From the NCBI GenBank assembly GCA_009786735.1, contig WQRM01000107.1, forward strand, positions 1 through 5,525: DNA of 5,525 nt. The letters are read 5' to 3'. Shown one piece after another: positions 1 to 5,525 of the stretch (the first letter of the stretch is position 1; every line of letters starts with the position of its first letter). Source of the DNA: Oscillospiraceae bacterium (GTDB taxonomy: Bacteria; Bacillota; Clostridia; Oscillospirales; Acutalibacteraceae). The notes below the pieces were generated by a model that saw only the letters and a program-made list of their open reading frames with translations, did no database searches and was not told where the DNA came from. The translations under genes and the position numbers were made by a program.

Positions 1-13
1 TTTTTTGTGGTTC

Positions 14-33
14 GGGCGGCAAAATTGCCGCCC
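14..33. repeat. Perfect GC-rich intergenic palindrome
   Basis: A 20-base inverted repeat: GGGCGGCAA pairs with TTGCCGCCC across a two-base AA centre, giving a 9 bp stem. No T-run follows the stem directly on either strand, so it is not a standard intrinsic terminator, although minus-strand transcripts from the tRNA would meet it. It looks like a dispersed intergenic palindrome of the kind scattered through clostridial genomes. That assignment is inference and needs a genome-wide copy count. The surrounding 1-148 region shows no supportable gene. Confidence 0.6.
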
Positions 34-134
34 CTACAGGCGGGTTAACTTGCTCGCGGGAATAAAAAATCACGCACCCACGAAAGTGAATGCGCGAACT
101 GATGAAGATGAAATTTTCTCGCGTGCCGTTGAGC

Positions 135-170
135 AAAAATAGATGCGATGGAGCACGCGAAGGTGCCCCA
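135..170 (-). terminator. Probable terminator of the tRNA-Pro transcript
   Basis: Read on the minus strand just past the tRNA, TGGGGCAC (170-163) pairs with GTGCTCCA (156-149), giving an 8 bp stem with one G-U wobble and a six-base loop. A run of five T follows at 139-135. The gap between stem and T-run is nine bases, longer than in a classic intrinsic terminator, so confidence is moderate. A second small stem, CCACC/GGTGG at 168-180, abuts the tRNA 3' end and competes for three of the same bases (168-170). Confidence 0.4.
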
Positions 171-180
171 CCGCAGGTGG

Positions 181-257
181 TGGTCGGAGTGTCGAGATTC
201 GAACTCGAGGCCTCTTGGTCCCGAACCAAGCGCGATACCAAACTTCGCCACACCCCG
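181..257 (-). tRNA. tRNA-Pro (anticodon CGG)
   Basis: The reverse complement folds into a complete cloverleaf. The acceptor stem pairs CGGGGTG with CACTCCG (one G-U pair), followed by discriminator A and an encoded CCA at 183-181. The anticodon stem pairs CTTGG with CCAAG around loop TTCGGGA, giving anticodon CGG (plus-strand bases 221-223, read as ccg) with G at position 37, as expected for proline tRNAs. The T arm pairs TCGAG with CTCGA around loop TTCGAAT. The 77-base length including CCA is normal. It decodes the proline codon CCG, which suits a GC-rich genome where CCG is used often (for example in the downstream lacZ-like gene). It has its own consensus promoter just upstream and runs divergently from pcrA. 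No intron or missing arm is seen. Confidence 0.97.
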
Positions 258-275
258 GAAAACATTCCACTAGCC

Positions 276-304
276 ATTATACTACATTGTGTATATTTTG
301 TCAA
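276..304 (-). promoter_or_regulatory. Consensus sigma-70/sigma-A promoter of tRNA-Pro
   Basis: On the minus strand a perfect -35 box TTGACA (304-299) and a perfect -10 box TATAAT (281-276) are separated by exactly 17 bases. Transcription should start near 268-270, about 11-13 bases before the mature tRNA 5' end, leaving a very short leader for RNase P to remove. Full consensus at both boxes and the optimal spacer fit a constitutively strong stable-RNA promoter. No GC-rich stringent discriminator is evident right after the -10 box, where the sequence reads GGCTAGTGG. Confidence 0.93.
292..297 (+). promoter_or_regulatory. Candidate -10 box for pcrA
   Basis: TATATT lies on the plus strand 18 bases upstream of the pcrA Shine-Dalgarno. 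A start near 304 would give a short leader containing the ribosome binding site. No good -35 box sits 16-18 bases upstream, and another possible -10, TATACT at 278-283, also lacks a -35. The candidate overlaps the spacer of the leftward tRNA promoter, so the two polymerases would compete for the same DNA. This is a weak positional call only. Confidence 0.22.
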
Positions 305-314
305 GATTTTTTTT

Positions 315-329
315 GGAGAAACGAATTTG
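315..329 (+). promoter_or_regulatory. RBS and TTG start of pcrA
   Basis: GGAGAA at 315-320 is a good Shine-Dalgarno, six bases before TTG at 327-329. It decides the start. The reading frame stays open upstream to an ATG at 90, but that extension runs antisense through the tRNA and its promoter and has no family counterpart. The ATG at 360 has no purine-rich site in front of it. A TTG start gives about 11 residues before the conserved Met-Asn-Lys-Glu-Gln, the same N-terminal length as in Bacillus PcrA (from memory of that protein). Confidence 0.75.
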
Positions 330-2543
330 ACCATCGATATCACAGAAACCCTTGCCCGCATGAACAAAGAGCAACTGACCGCCGTGCAGTGCACGGAAGG
401 TCCGCTGCTGGTGTTGGCGGGCGCGGGCAGCGGCAAAACCACGGTGCTGGTGCATCGCATTGCGCACATTGTTGCGCTGGGCGAACAAGCCTGGCGCGTG
501 CTCGCCATCACCTTCACCAACAAGGCCGCGAACGAAATGAAAGAACGCCTGCGCGCCATTCTGGGTGAAGCGGGCGATGAGCTTTGGGCGGGCACGTTCC
601 ACAGCATTTGCGCAAAGCTGCTGCGGCGGCACGGCGGTGGCATTGCGGGCTTCGACAGCCACTTTGCGATCTATGACACCGACGACAGCAAGCGCGTGAT
701 GAAAGAAGTGCAACGTCAGCTGCGCATTGATGATAAGTTCCTGCCGCACAAGGCGATTTTGGGCGCGGTGAGCCGTGCGAAAGATCAGCTGATTAGCCCG
801 CAGGATTATCTGAGCGCGTTTGGCAATGATGCAAGGCAGCAGCAAATCGCGCAGGCCTATGCGATGTATCAGGCGATGCTGCAAAAGGCGAACGCCAAAG
901 ATTTTGACGACATCATCGTGCACACGGTGCAGATGCTGGAAGAAAACGCCGAGGTGCGCGCGCAGTATCAGCGCCGGTTTCGGTACATCCTAGTGGATGA
1001 GTATCAGGACACCAACCATGCGCAGTATCGGCTCGTTTCGCTGCTGGCGGCCGGGCATGGGAATCTGTGCGTGGTGGGCGATGACGACCAGAGCATCTAC
1101 CGCTTTCGTGGGGCGACGATTGAGAATATCCTGCAGTTTGAGAAGCAGTACAAAGATGCGCGCACGATTCGGCTGGAGCAGAACTACCGCAGCACGCAAC
1201 ATATTCTGGATGCGGCGAACAAGGTGATTGCCAACAACGAAGGTCGCAAGGGCAAAAAGCTGTGGACGGACAACAACAAAGGCGAGGAAATCGCTTGGCG
1301 GATGTGCGAGGATGAGCGCGATGAGGCTCGGCAGATTGCGGACATGATTCAGAAGAGCGTGCAGCAGGGTGCAAAGTGGAGTGACAATGCTGTGCTCTAT
1401 CGCGCGAACGCGTTGTCGAACACGATTGAGAGCCAGATGGTGCGCGCGGGTGTGCCGTATCGCATCATTGGCGGGCATCGGTTCTATGAACGCAAGGAGA
1501 TTCGCGATGCGATTGCCTACCTGACGGTGATTGCTAACCCGGCTGACGAAGTGCGCCTGCGCCGCATCATCAACGAGCCCAAGCGCGGCATCGGCGACAC
1601 GACGGTGCAGCATGCGGCGAATCTGGCTGCGCAGCACGGCGTGCCGCTATATCAGATTCTGCAGCGAGCGGGCGAGTTCGCCGAACTGAGCCGGGCGAGC
1701 GCGAAAATCGGTCATTTTGTGGAAATCATGCAAGACCTGCGCCGCGCACAAGAGCAGCTTTCGCTCAAAGACTTGCTGGAGTATACGCTGCAGCGGTCGG
1801 GTTATCTGGTGGGCTTGGCGGCAGACAAAGAAACCGAGAACGACCGCAAAGAGAACCTGCAAGAGCTCGCCAGCAACCTGTTGCGTTATGAAGAGGAAGA
1901 GGACGAACCCACGCTGTGGGGCTTTTTGGAGGATGTTGCGCTGCAAAGCGACATTGATCAATACAACGCGCAGGCAGATGCTGTGGTGCTGATGACGCTG
2001 CACAGCGCAAAGGGGCTGGAGTTCCCCACGGTGTTTTTGCCGGCGTGGGAAGAGCGTGTGTTCCCGAGCTACCAGACCGTGATGAGCGGCGCACAGGATG
2101 ATCTGGAAGAAGAACGCCGCTTGGCCTATGTGGGCATCACGCGGGCGCGGCAGAAGCTGACGTTCACCACGGCGCGCAGCCGGATGCTTTACGGCAGCAC
2201 GCAGTATAACCCACCATCGCGGTTTTTGCGCGAGACGGGCCTAGAGGAGCCGGAGCGTGTGTCGGGTGGGTTAACGCGAATGTCAACCACCCCGTATGTT
2301 GCGCCCGGGCGAACACAGTTCGCCCCGACAGGCAATCGAAAACCCGCCGCCGCACCCGCGCGCGCCAAACCTGCTGCGCAGCAGTTCGCGGTGGGCGAAA
2401 GGGTGAAGTCTGCGGCGTTTGGCGAGGGCATGGTGCTTGCCGCCAAGCCCATGGGCAACGACACGCTGCTGGAAATCGCGTTTGACAGCGTGGGCACGAA
2501 GAAAGTGATGCTGAACTATGCAAAGCTTGAGAAAATTGAGTGA
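327..2543 (+). CDS. pcrA: ATP-dependent DNA helicase PcrA (UvrD/Rep family, SF1A)
   Basis: A 738-residue 3'-to-5' superfamily 1A DNA helicase, near the usual PcrA length. Known roles of the family are nucleotide-excision and transcription-coupled repair, removal of RecA filaments, resolution of replication-transcription conflicts and rolling-circle plasmid replication in the cytoplasm. Residues are counted from the TTG start. The Q motif is around 12-21 (MNKEQLTAVQ), Walker A GAGSGKT is 32-38, and the motif Ia region LAITFTNKAANEM is 59-71. Walker B DEYQD is 224-228, motif III GDDDQSIYRFRGA is 251-263 and motif IV LEQNYRST is 283-290. Motif V LMTLHSAKGLEFP is 555-567 and motif VI EERRLAYVGITRA is 595-607. 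A Pro/Ala-rich linker (about 661-686) leads to a C-terminal Tudor/KOW-like domain (about 687-738, starting FAVGERVKSAAFGEG), which in PcrA/UvrD contacts RNA polymerase. That tail, and close similarity to Gram-positive PcrA throughout, favour PcrA over Rep. All catalytic motifs are intact. The stop codon lies inside the downstream repeat array. Confidence 0.95.
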   Translation: MTIDITETLARMNKEQLTAVQCTEGPLLVLAGAGSGKTTVLVHRIAHIVALGEQAWRVLAITFTNKAANEMKERLRAILGEAGDELWAGTFHSICAKLLRRHGGGIAGFDSHFAIYDTDDSKRVMKEVQRQLRIDDKFLPHKAILGAVSRAKDQLISPQDYLSAFGNDARQQQIAQAYAMYQAMLQKANAKDFDDIIVHTVQMLEENAEVRAQYQRRFRYILVDEYQDTNHAQYRLVSLLAAGHGNLCVVGDDDQSIYRFRGATIENILQFEKQYKDARTIRLEQNYRSTQHILDAANKVIANNEGRKGKKLWTDNNKGEEIAWRMCEDERDEARQIADMIQKSVQQGAKWSDNAVLYRANALSNTIESQMVRAGVPYRIIGGHRFYERKEIRDAIAYLTVIANPADEVRLRRIINEPKRGIGDTTVQHAANLAAQHGVPLYQILQRAGEFAELSRASAKIGHFVEIMQDLRRAQEQLSLKDLLEYTLQRSGYLVGLAADKETENDRKENLQELASNLLRYEEEEDEPTLWGFLEDVALQSDIDQYNAQADAVVLMTLHSAKGLEFPTVFLPAWEERVFPSYQTVMSGAQDDLEEERRLAYVGITRARQKLTFTTARSRMLYGSTQYNPPSRFLRETGLEEPERVSGGLTRMSTTPYVAPGRTQFAPTGNRKPAAAPARAKPAAQQFAVGERVKSAAFGEGMVLAAKPMGNDTLLEIAFDSVGTKKVMLNYAKLEKIE

Positions 2544-2621
2544 ATAGTGAATAGTGGATAGTGGTTAGTGAATAGCTTAACCGCAATCCACTAACCACTA
2601 ATCACTAACGACTAATCACTA
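2539..2621. repeat. Opposed 7-base repeat arrays forming a long hairpin
   Basis: The left arm holds five tandem 7-mers at 2539-2573 (AGTGAAT, AGTGAAT, AGTGGAT, AGTGGTT, AGTGAAT). The right arm holds five reversed-sense 7-mers at 2587-2621 (TCCACTA, ACCACTA, ATCACTA, ACGACTA, ATCACTA). The arms pair: 2553-2570 with 2589-2606 gives 18 positions with one G-U wobble and one A-A mismatch. Pairing resumes outward after short interruptions, ending with 2539-2543 against 2616-2620. The central loop is about 18 bases. The pcrA stop codon (2541-2543) is in the outer left stem, and the lacZ Shine-Dalgarno begins at the outer right edge. No T-run follows on the plus strand, so it is not a standard terminator. 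Its function is unknown; an intercistronic stability or processing hairpin, or a dispersed repeat, are the candidates. Confidence 0.85.
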
Positions 2622-2636
2622 GGAGAACAACACATG
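2621..2636 (+). promoter_or_regulatory. RBS and ATG start of the lacZ-like gene
   Basis: AGGAG at 2621-2625 is eight bases upstream of the ATG at 2634, an optimal Shine-Dalgarno arrangement. Its first base is also the last base of the heptamer repeat array, so folding of the upstream hairpin places the ribosome site right at the stem foot, unpaired. No convincing -35/-10 pair was found in the 90-base gap. Confidence 0.85.
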
Positions 2637-5408
2637 AAATATCGCATTCAACAGAACACCTACCGTGATTTCGCGGTGTATGAACAACACCGGCGCAACC
2701 CGCGCGCCTATTTCATTCCCTATGGCGACGAGGAAACCCTGCGCGCCACCAGCCAGCGCGACGAACGCTACAACTCTGACTTGGTGAGAGTGCTGTCGGG
2801 CAAGTGGGGGTTTAAGTACTACACTGACTTCCGCGACCTGCCGCGCGAGCTGGACACCACCAAGGTGGAGTTCAGCGACATCACCGTGCCGAGCACGTGG
2901 CAATGCGCTGCGGGCGGGCAGGCGGAGAACCCGGCGTATGTGAACACGCGCTATGAGTTTGAGAACCCGCCGCCGGAGCTGCCGGAGGTGGTGCCTTGCG
3001 GGATGTATCGCAAGACGTTCAAGCTGGAGGAAATCGAAAACAAGACGTTCCTGCTGTCGTTTTTGGGCGCGGCGGGCAGCTTGGATGTGTACTGCAACGG
3101 CTACCATGTGGGCTTCAGCGAGGGCGCGCACAACACCGCGGAGTTCGACCTGACACCCGTGGTGCGCCAAGGCGGCAACGAGCTGATCTGCGTGGTGCAC
3201 AAGTGGAGCACCGGCACGTTCTTGGAGTGCCAGGATATGTTCCGCGAGAACGGGATTTTTCGCGATGTGTTGCTGTATACGCTGCCGAAGGTGTTCATCA
3301 ACGACATTTGGCTGCGCCCGCGCAAGATGGCAGAGGGCTACCGCTTGAGCTGCGTGGTTGAGGTGCACGGCGAGCAGCAAACCGGCTGGAATGTGGAGTT
3401 TGGCATTGATGAGCTGGAGGCGAAGTACAACGGACCTTCACGAGAGCGCATGACCTTTGCGCTCAACGAGCTTGATGTGGAAGAGTGGAGCGCCGAAAAG
3501 CCTGTGCTGTACACGGCGTGGGTGAAGCTCAAGCGCGGGGGCGAGGTGTCGCAGGTGGTGCGCATTCCCGTGGGCTTTAAGAGCGTGGAGATCCGCGAAA
3601 ATGTGTATTTGTTCAACGAGAAGCCCGTGAAGTTCAAGGGCGTGAATCACCATGACACCAACGCCAAAACCGGCTGGTGCATGACCTATGACGACTATCT
3701 GCAAGACTTGCAGCTGATGAAAGACTTCAACGTGAATGCGGTGCGCACGGCGCATTATCCGCCCGACCCGCACCTGTTGAGCATCGCCAATGAGCTGGGG
3801 TTGTACGTCATTGACGAGGCGGACATTGAGGCACATGGCTGCGATGCCACCCACCGCGACTACGACCTCATCAGCCGCGACAAAAAATGGATTCCGCGAT
3901 TCCTCGACCGCATCAAGCGCATGTTCTTCCGCGACCGCAACCACGTTTGCGTGGCGATGTGGAGCTTGGGCAACGAAGCCGGTGGTCACCACTGCCAGGA
4001 CGCGGGCTATGCGTATCTGCATGCTTGCCACCCGGAAATCCCGGTGCACTATGAGGGCGTGTGGAACCACGAAGGGCTGCATGGCTACGATGTGTATAGC
4101 CGGATGTATCCTGCGCATGAGGAAGTGTCGCGCATCGGAGCGGGCGATGAAAGCATCCCCGAGAAAGTGCGCGGTCTGCCGTTTTTCCTGTGTGAATATG
4201 CGCATGCGATGGGCGTGGGCCCCGGCGGACTGGAGGACTATTGGCAGCTGTTTTATCAGCATGACAACCTCATGGGCGGCTGCATTTGGGAGTGGGCGGA
4301 TCATGTTGCCGTGGACGCAGGCTTCACGAGTGCGGCGGGCAATGCGCTGCGCTACACCTATGGCGGTGACCATGGCGAGGTGATTCATGATGGCAACTTC
4401 TGCGTGGATGGCTTGGTGTATCCCGACCGCACGCCGCATACCGGCGCGTGGTGCATGAAGAATGTGTATCGTCCGGTGCGGGCGAGCTATGCCGACGGCA
4501 AGCTGACGCTGAAGAACACGAACTACTTCACCAACGAAGTATGTGCGCTCACGTGGCAACTGCTGCACAACGGCGTGAGCGTGCAAGAGGGCACAGCAGA
4601 GTTCGACATTGCGCCGCAAGGCACGCAAGTGGTGAAGCTCAAGTTGCCGGAACTGGGCGCGGGCGATGCGCACTTGAGCTTGCAGTATGGCGACACGGCG
4701 TTTGAGCAAATTACGCTGCAAGAGGAGTACATCCCCGAGCAGCTGCAGGGCAACGGCGACTTGAGCGAAGTGCTGGAGACGTTGCAGCTGAACTTCACCC
4801 GCGCGCCGATTGACAACGATAAGTTCATCTGCCGCGACAGCGAAGATGAGTTCACCATGCAAATGAGCACGGAAGACTTGGGCAACGGCGTGACCCGCGT
4901 GACGGCGAAGCTCACGCCCGACAAAGGCATCACCGAGCAGCTGCAAATCGCTCGCTTTGGCGTGACGCTGCAACTGCCGCGCGCGTGGGAGAAGGTGAAA
5001 TACTATGGCTTGGGCGACAAAGAAAACCTGCCGGACTTCACGCAGCATGCGAAGATTGGTGTGTATGAAACCACCGTGGCGGCGATGCACGAGCCTTATA
5101 TCTTCCCGCAGGACAACGGCAACCATGGGCAAGTGCGTTGGCTGCAACTGACGGATGAAAACGGCAAGGGCTTGCGCGTTGCCAATGCGCCCGGCAAGCT
5201 CAACTTCAGCGCGCAGCACTACAGCCAGGCGAGCCTGCATGCCGCGACGCACGAGGAAGATCTGCGCGATGAAGGCGCGGTGTTCTTGAACATTGACGGC
5301 TTTGTGCGTGGCGCGGGCTCGGCGTCGTGCGGACCGGATGCTCTGGAGCAATATCGCATTGACTTGACCGACGGGCTTGAGTTTTCGTTTGAGATTGCGG
5401 GGGTGTAA
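2634..5408 (+). CDS. lacZ: Glycoside hydrolase family 2 beta-galactosidase (LacZ-type)
   Basis: A complete 924-residue LacZ-type GH2 enzyme that hydrolyses terminal beta-D-galactosides such as lactose. No signal peptide is visible, so it should be cytoplasmic. Approximate domains are sugar-binding jelly-roll 45-220 (GMYRKTF at 123-129), immunoglobulin-like sandwich 222-313, TIM barrel 316-612, a linker beta domain 617-700 and the beta-galactosidase small-chain domain 725-922. By alignment to E. coli LacZ from memory, the acid/base is Glu448 in WSLGNEAGG and the nucleophile Glu521 in LCEYAHAMG. Mg ligands Glu399 and His401 lie in DEADIEAHG. RTAHYPPDP (371-379), Asp201 in ECQDMF, and WEW at 552-554 are also conserved. 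The chain is about 100 residues shorter than the E. coli enzyme, mainly at the N terminus and connecting regions. The small-chain end reads GSASCGPDALEQY, where E. coli has its active-site Trp999 region. Another beta-galactoside specificity is possible. No permease or regulator adjoins it. Confidence 0.93.
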   Translation: MKYRIQQNTYRDFAVYEQHRRNPRAYFIPYGDEETLRATSQRDERYNSDLVRVLSGKWGFKYYTDFRDLPRELDTTKVEFSDITVPSTWQCAAGGQAENPAYVNTRYEFENPPPELPEVVPCGMYRKTFKLEEIENKTFLLSFLGAAGSLDVYCNGYHVGFSEGAHNTAEFDLTPVVRQGGNELICVVHKWSTGTFLECQDMFRENGIFRDVLLYTLPKVFINDIWLRPRKMAEGYRLSCVVEVHGEQQTGWNVEFGIDELEAKYNGPSRERMTFALNELDVEEWSAEKPVLYTAWVKLKRGGEVSQVVRIPVGFKSVEIRENVYLFNEKPVKFKGVNHHDTNAKTGWCMTYDDYLQDLQLMKDFNVNAVRTAHYPPDPHLLSIANELGLYVIDEADIEAHGCDATHRDYDLISRDKKWIPRFLDRIKRMFFRDRNHVCVAMWSLGNEAGGHHCQDAGYAYLHACHPEIPVHYEGVWNHEGLHGYDVYSRMYPAHEEVSRIGAGDESIPEKVRGLPFFLCEYAHAMGVGPGGLEDYWQLFYQHDNLMGGCIWEWADHVAVDAGFTSAAGNALRYTYGGDHGEVIHDGNFCVDGLVYPDRTPHTGAWCMKNVYRPVRASYADGKLTLKNTNYFTNEVCALTWQLLHNGVSVQEGTAEFDIAPQGTQVVKLKLPELGAGDAHLSLQYGDTAFEQITLQEEYIPEQLQGNGDLSEVLETLQLNFTRAPIDNDKFICRDSEDEFTMQMSTEDLGNGVTRVTAKLTPDKGITEQLQIARFGVTLQLPRAWEKVKYYGLGDKENLPDFTQHAKIGVYETTVAAMHEPYIFPQDNGNHGQVRWLQLTDENGKGLRVANAPGKLNFSAQHYSQASLHAATHEEDLRDEGAVFLNIDGFVRGAGSASCGPDALEQYRIDLTDGLEFSFEIAGV

Positions 5409-5416
5409 TATTCAGC

Positions 5417-5474
5417 GCACCCCCTGTCCTGCGGGACATCCCCCTCTAAAGAGGGGGAGTGGGGCTTGCTTTTT
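5417..5474 (+). terminator. Branched GC-rich hairpin element, probable terminator of lacZ
   Basis: Nine bases past the lacZ stop begins a nested inverted-repeat element. An outer stem pairs CCCCC (5420-5424) with GGGG plus G around a bulged T (5459-5464). It encloses a small hairpin, GTCC/GGAC (5426-5429 with 5434-5437, loop TGCG). It also encloses a strong hairpin, TCCCCCTC/GAGGGGGA (5439-5446 with 5451-5458, loop TAAA). A run of five T at 5470-5474 follows, with the intervening bases CTTGC. The GC-rich stem plus T-run supports termination of the lacZ transcript. The three-way-junction shape and lack of coding relation suggest it is also a dispersed intergenic repeat. That second point is inference. 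Confidence 0.6.
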
Positions 5475-5525
5475 CGACGCATTCAAAAAATCCACAGCGA
5501 AGCGACAAAAAAGTTTTTTGGTTCT
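5475..5525. other. AT-rich tail with A6/T6 palindrome, no gene
   Basis: CAAAAAA at 5506-5512 and TTTTTTG at 5514-5520 form a short palindrome around a central G. Alternatively, 5469-5480 can pair imperfectly with 5502-5513, just before the T6 run at 5514-5519, which would resemble a second intrinsic terminator. Neither fold is strong. No start codon with a ribosome binding site, and no tRNA arm, can be recognised before the window ends. Confidence 0.35.

Noticed and set aside
282..923. 213-codon minus-strand frame antisense to the pcrA 5' end
   Set aside because: It lies opposite conserved helicase motifs and reads out into the AT-rich spacer and the tRNA promoter. It has no domain of its own.
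2539..2621. CRISPR-like short repeats
   Set aside because: Units are 7 bases in contiguous tandem with no spacers, and the two arrays are in opposite orientation. That is not CRISPR architecture.
2539..2621. Intrinsic terminator for pcrA
   Set aside because: The stem is AT-containing with mismatches, and is followed by AGGAGAACAACAC rather than a T-run on the plus strand.
2520..2633. lacZ promoter in the intergenic gap
   Set aside because: TTGAGA (2527-2532) and TTGAGT (2536-2541) resemble -35 boxes, but no acceptable TATAAT-like box lies 16-18 bases downstream of either. No lac-type operator stands out beyond the heptamer arrays.
2619..3380. 253-codon minus-strand frame antisense to the lacZ 5' part
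   Set aside because: Its composition is Ala/His/Arg-rich shadow sequence, it terminates inside the repeat array, and the opposite strand is clearly coding.
3438..5351. 637-codon open frame on the minus strand, antisense to lacZ
   Set aside because: The opposite strand is a full GH2 enzyme with intact catalytic motifs. The antisense product is rich in His, Arg, Ala and Val without recognisable domains, as expected from a biased-codon shadow frame, and I saw no ribosome binding site or promoter for it.
1..5525. Mobile element or novel defence or biosynthetic system
   Set aside because: No transposase, integrase, toxin-antitoxin pair, reverse transcriptase or unknown conserved gene is present. 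The tRNA is intact, with no duplicated 3' end suggesting an attachment site within the window.

Overview
The window reads as a chromosomal segment of a moderately GC-rich bacterium, most likely a gut-type Firmicute (Bacillota, Clostridia/Oscillospiraceae-like). This is an inference from a PcrA-type helicase with a C-terminal Tudor-like domain, strong GGAG/AGGAG ribosome binding sites, a consensus housekeeping promoter, a CCA-encoding tRNA, and palindromic intergenic repeats of a style common in such genomes. The genus cannot be fixed from the sequence alone.

Layout. Positions 1-180 hold no gene: there is a perfect GC-rich palindrome (14-33) and a probable terminator for the leftward tRNA (149-170, T-run at 135-139). 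A tRNA-Pro(CGG) gene lies on the minus strand (181-257), driven by a textbook TTGACA-17-TATAAT promoter (276-304). Rightward from the same AT-rich spacer runs pcrA (327-2543), whose best start is a TTG with a good Shine-Dalgarno. A 90-base gap follows, almost entirely filled by two opposed arrays of a 7-base repeat that fold into one long hairpin reaching from the pcrA stop codon to the lacZ ribosome binding site. Next is a complete cytoplasmic GH2 beta-galactosidase gene, lacZ-like (2634-5408). It is followed by a branched GC-rich inverted-repeat element with a T-run (about 5417-5474), a probable terminator, and then a short AT-rich tail with no recognisable gene.

How it works together. The tRNA and pcrA are housekeeping genes transcribed divergently from a spacer of about 70 bases. 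The beta-galactosidase is a catabolic gene in the same direction as pcrA, with no evident promoter, operator or transporter partner in the window. It is either read through from pcrA or driven by a promoter that cannot be recognised here. The two proteins have no known functional link. pcrA is often followed by ligA in Firmicutes, and that neighbour is absent. I see no mobile element, CRISPR array, defence system or clearly new gene system. The most unusual structure is the heptamer-array hairpin between the two genes.
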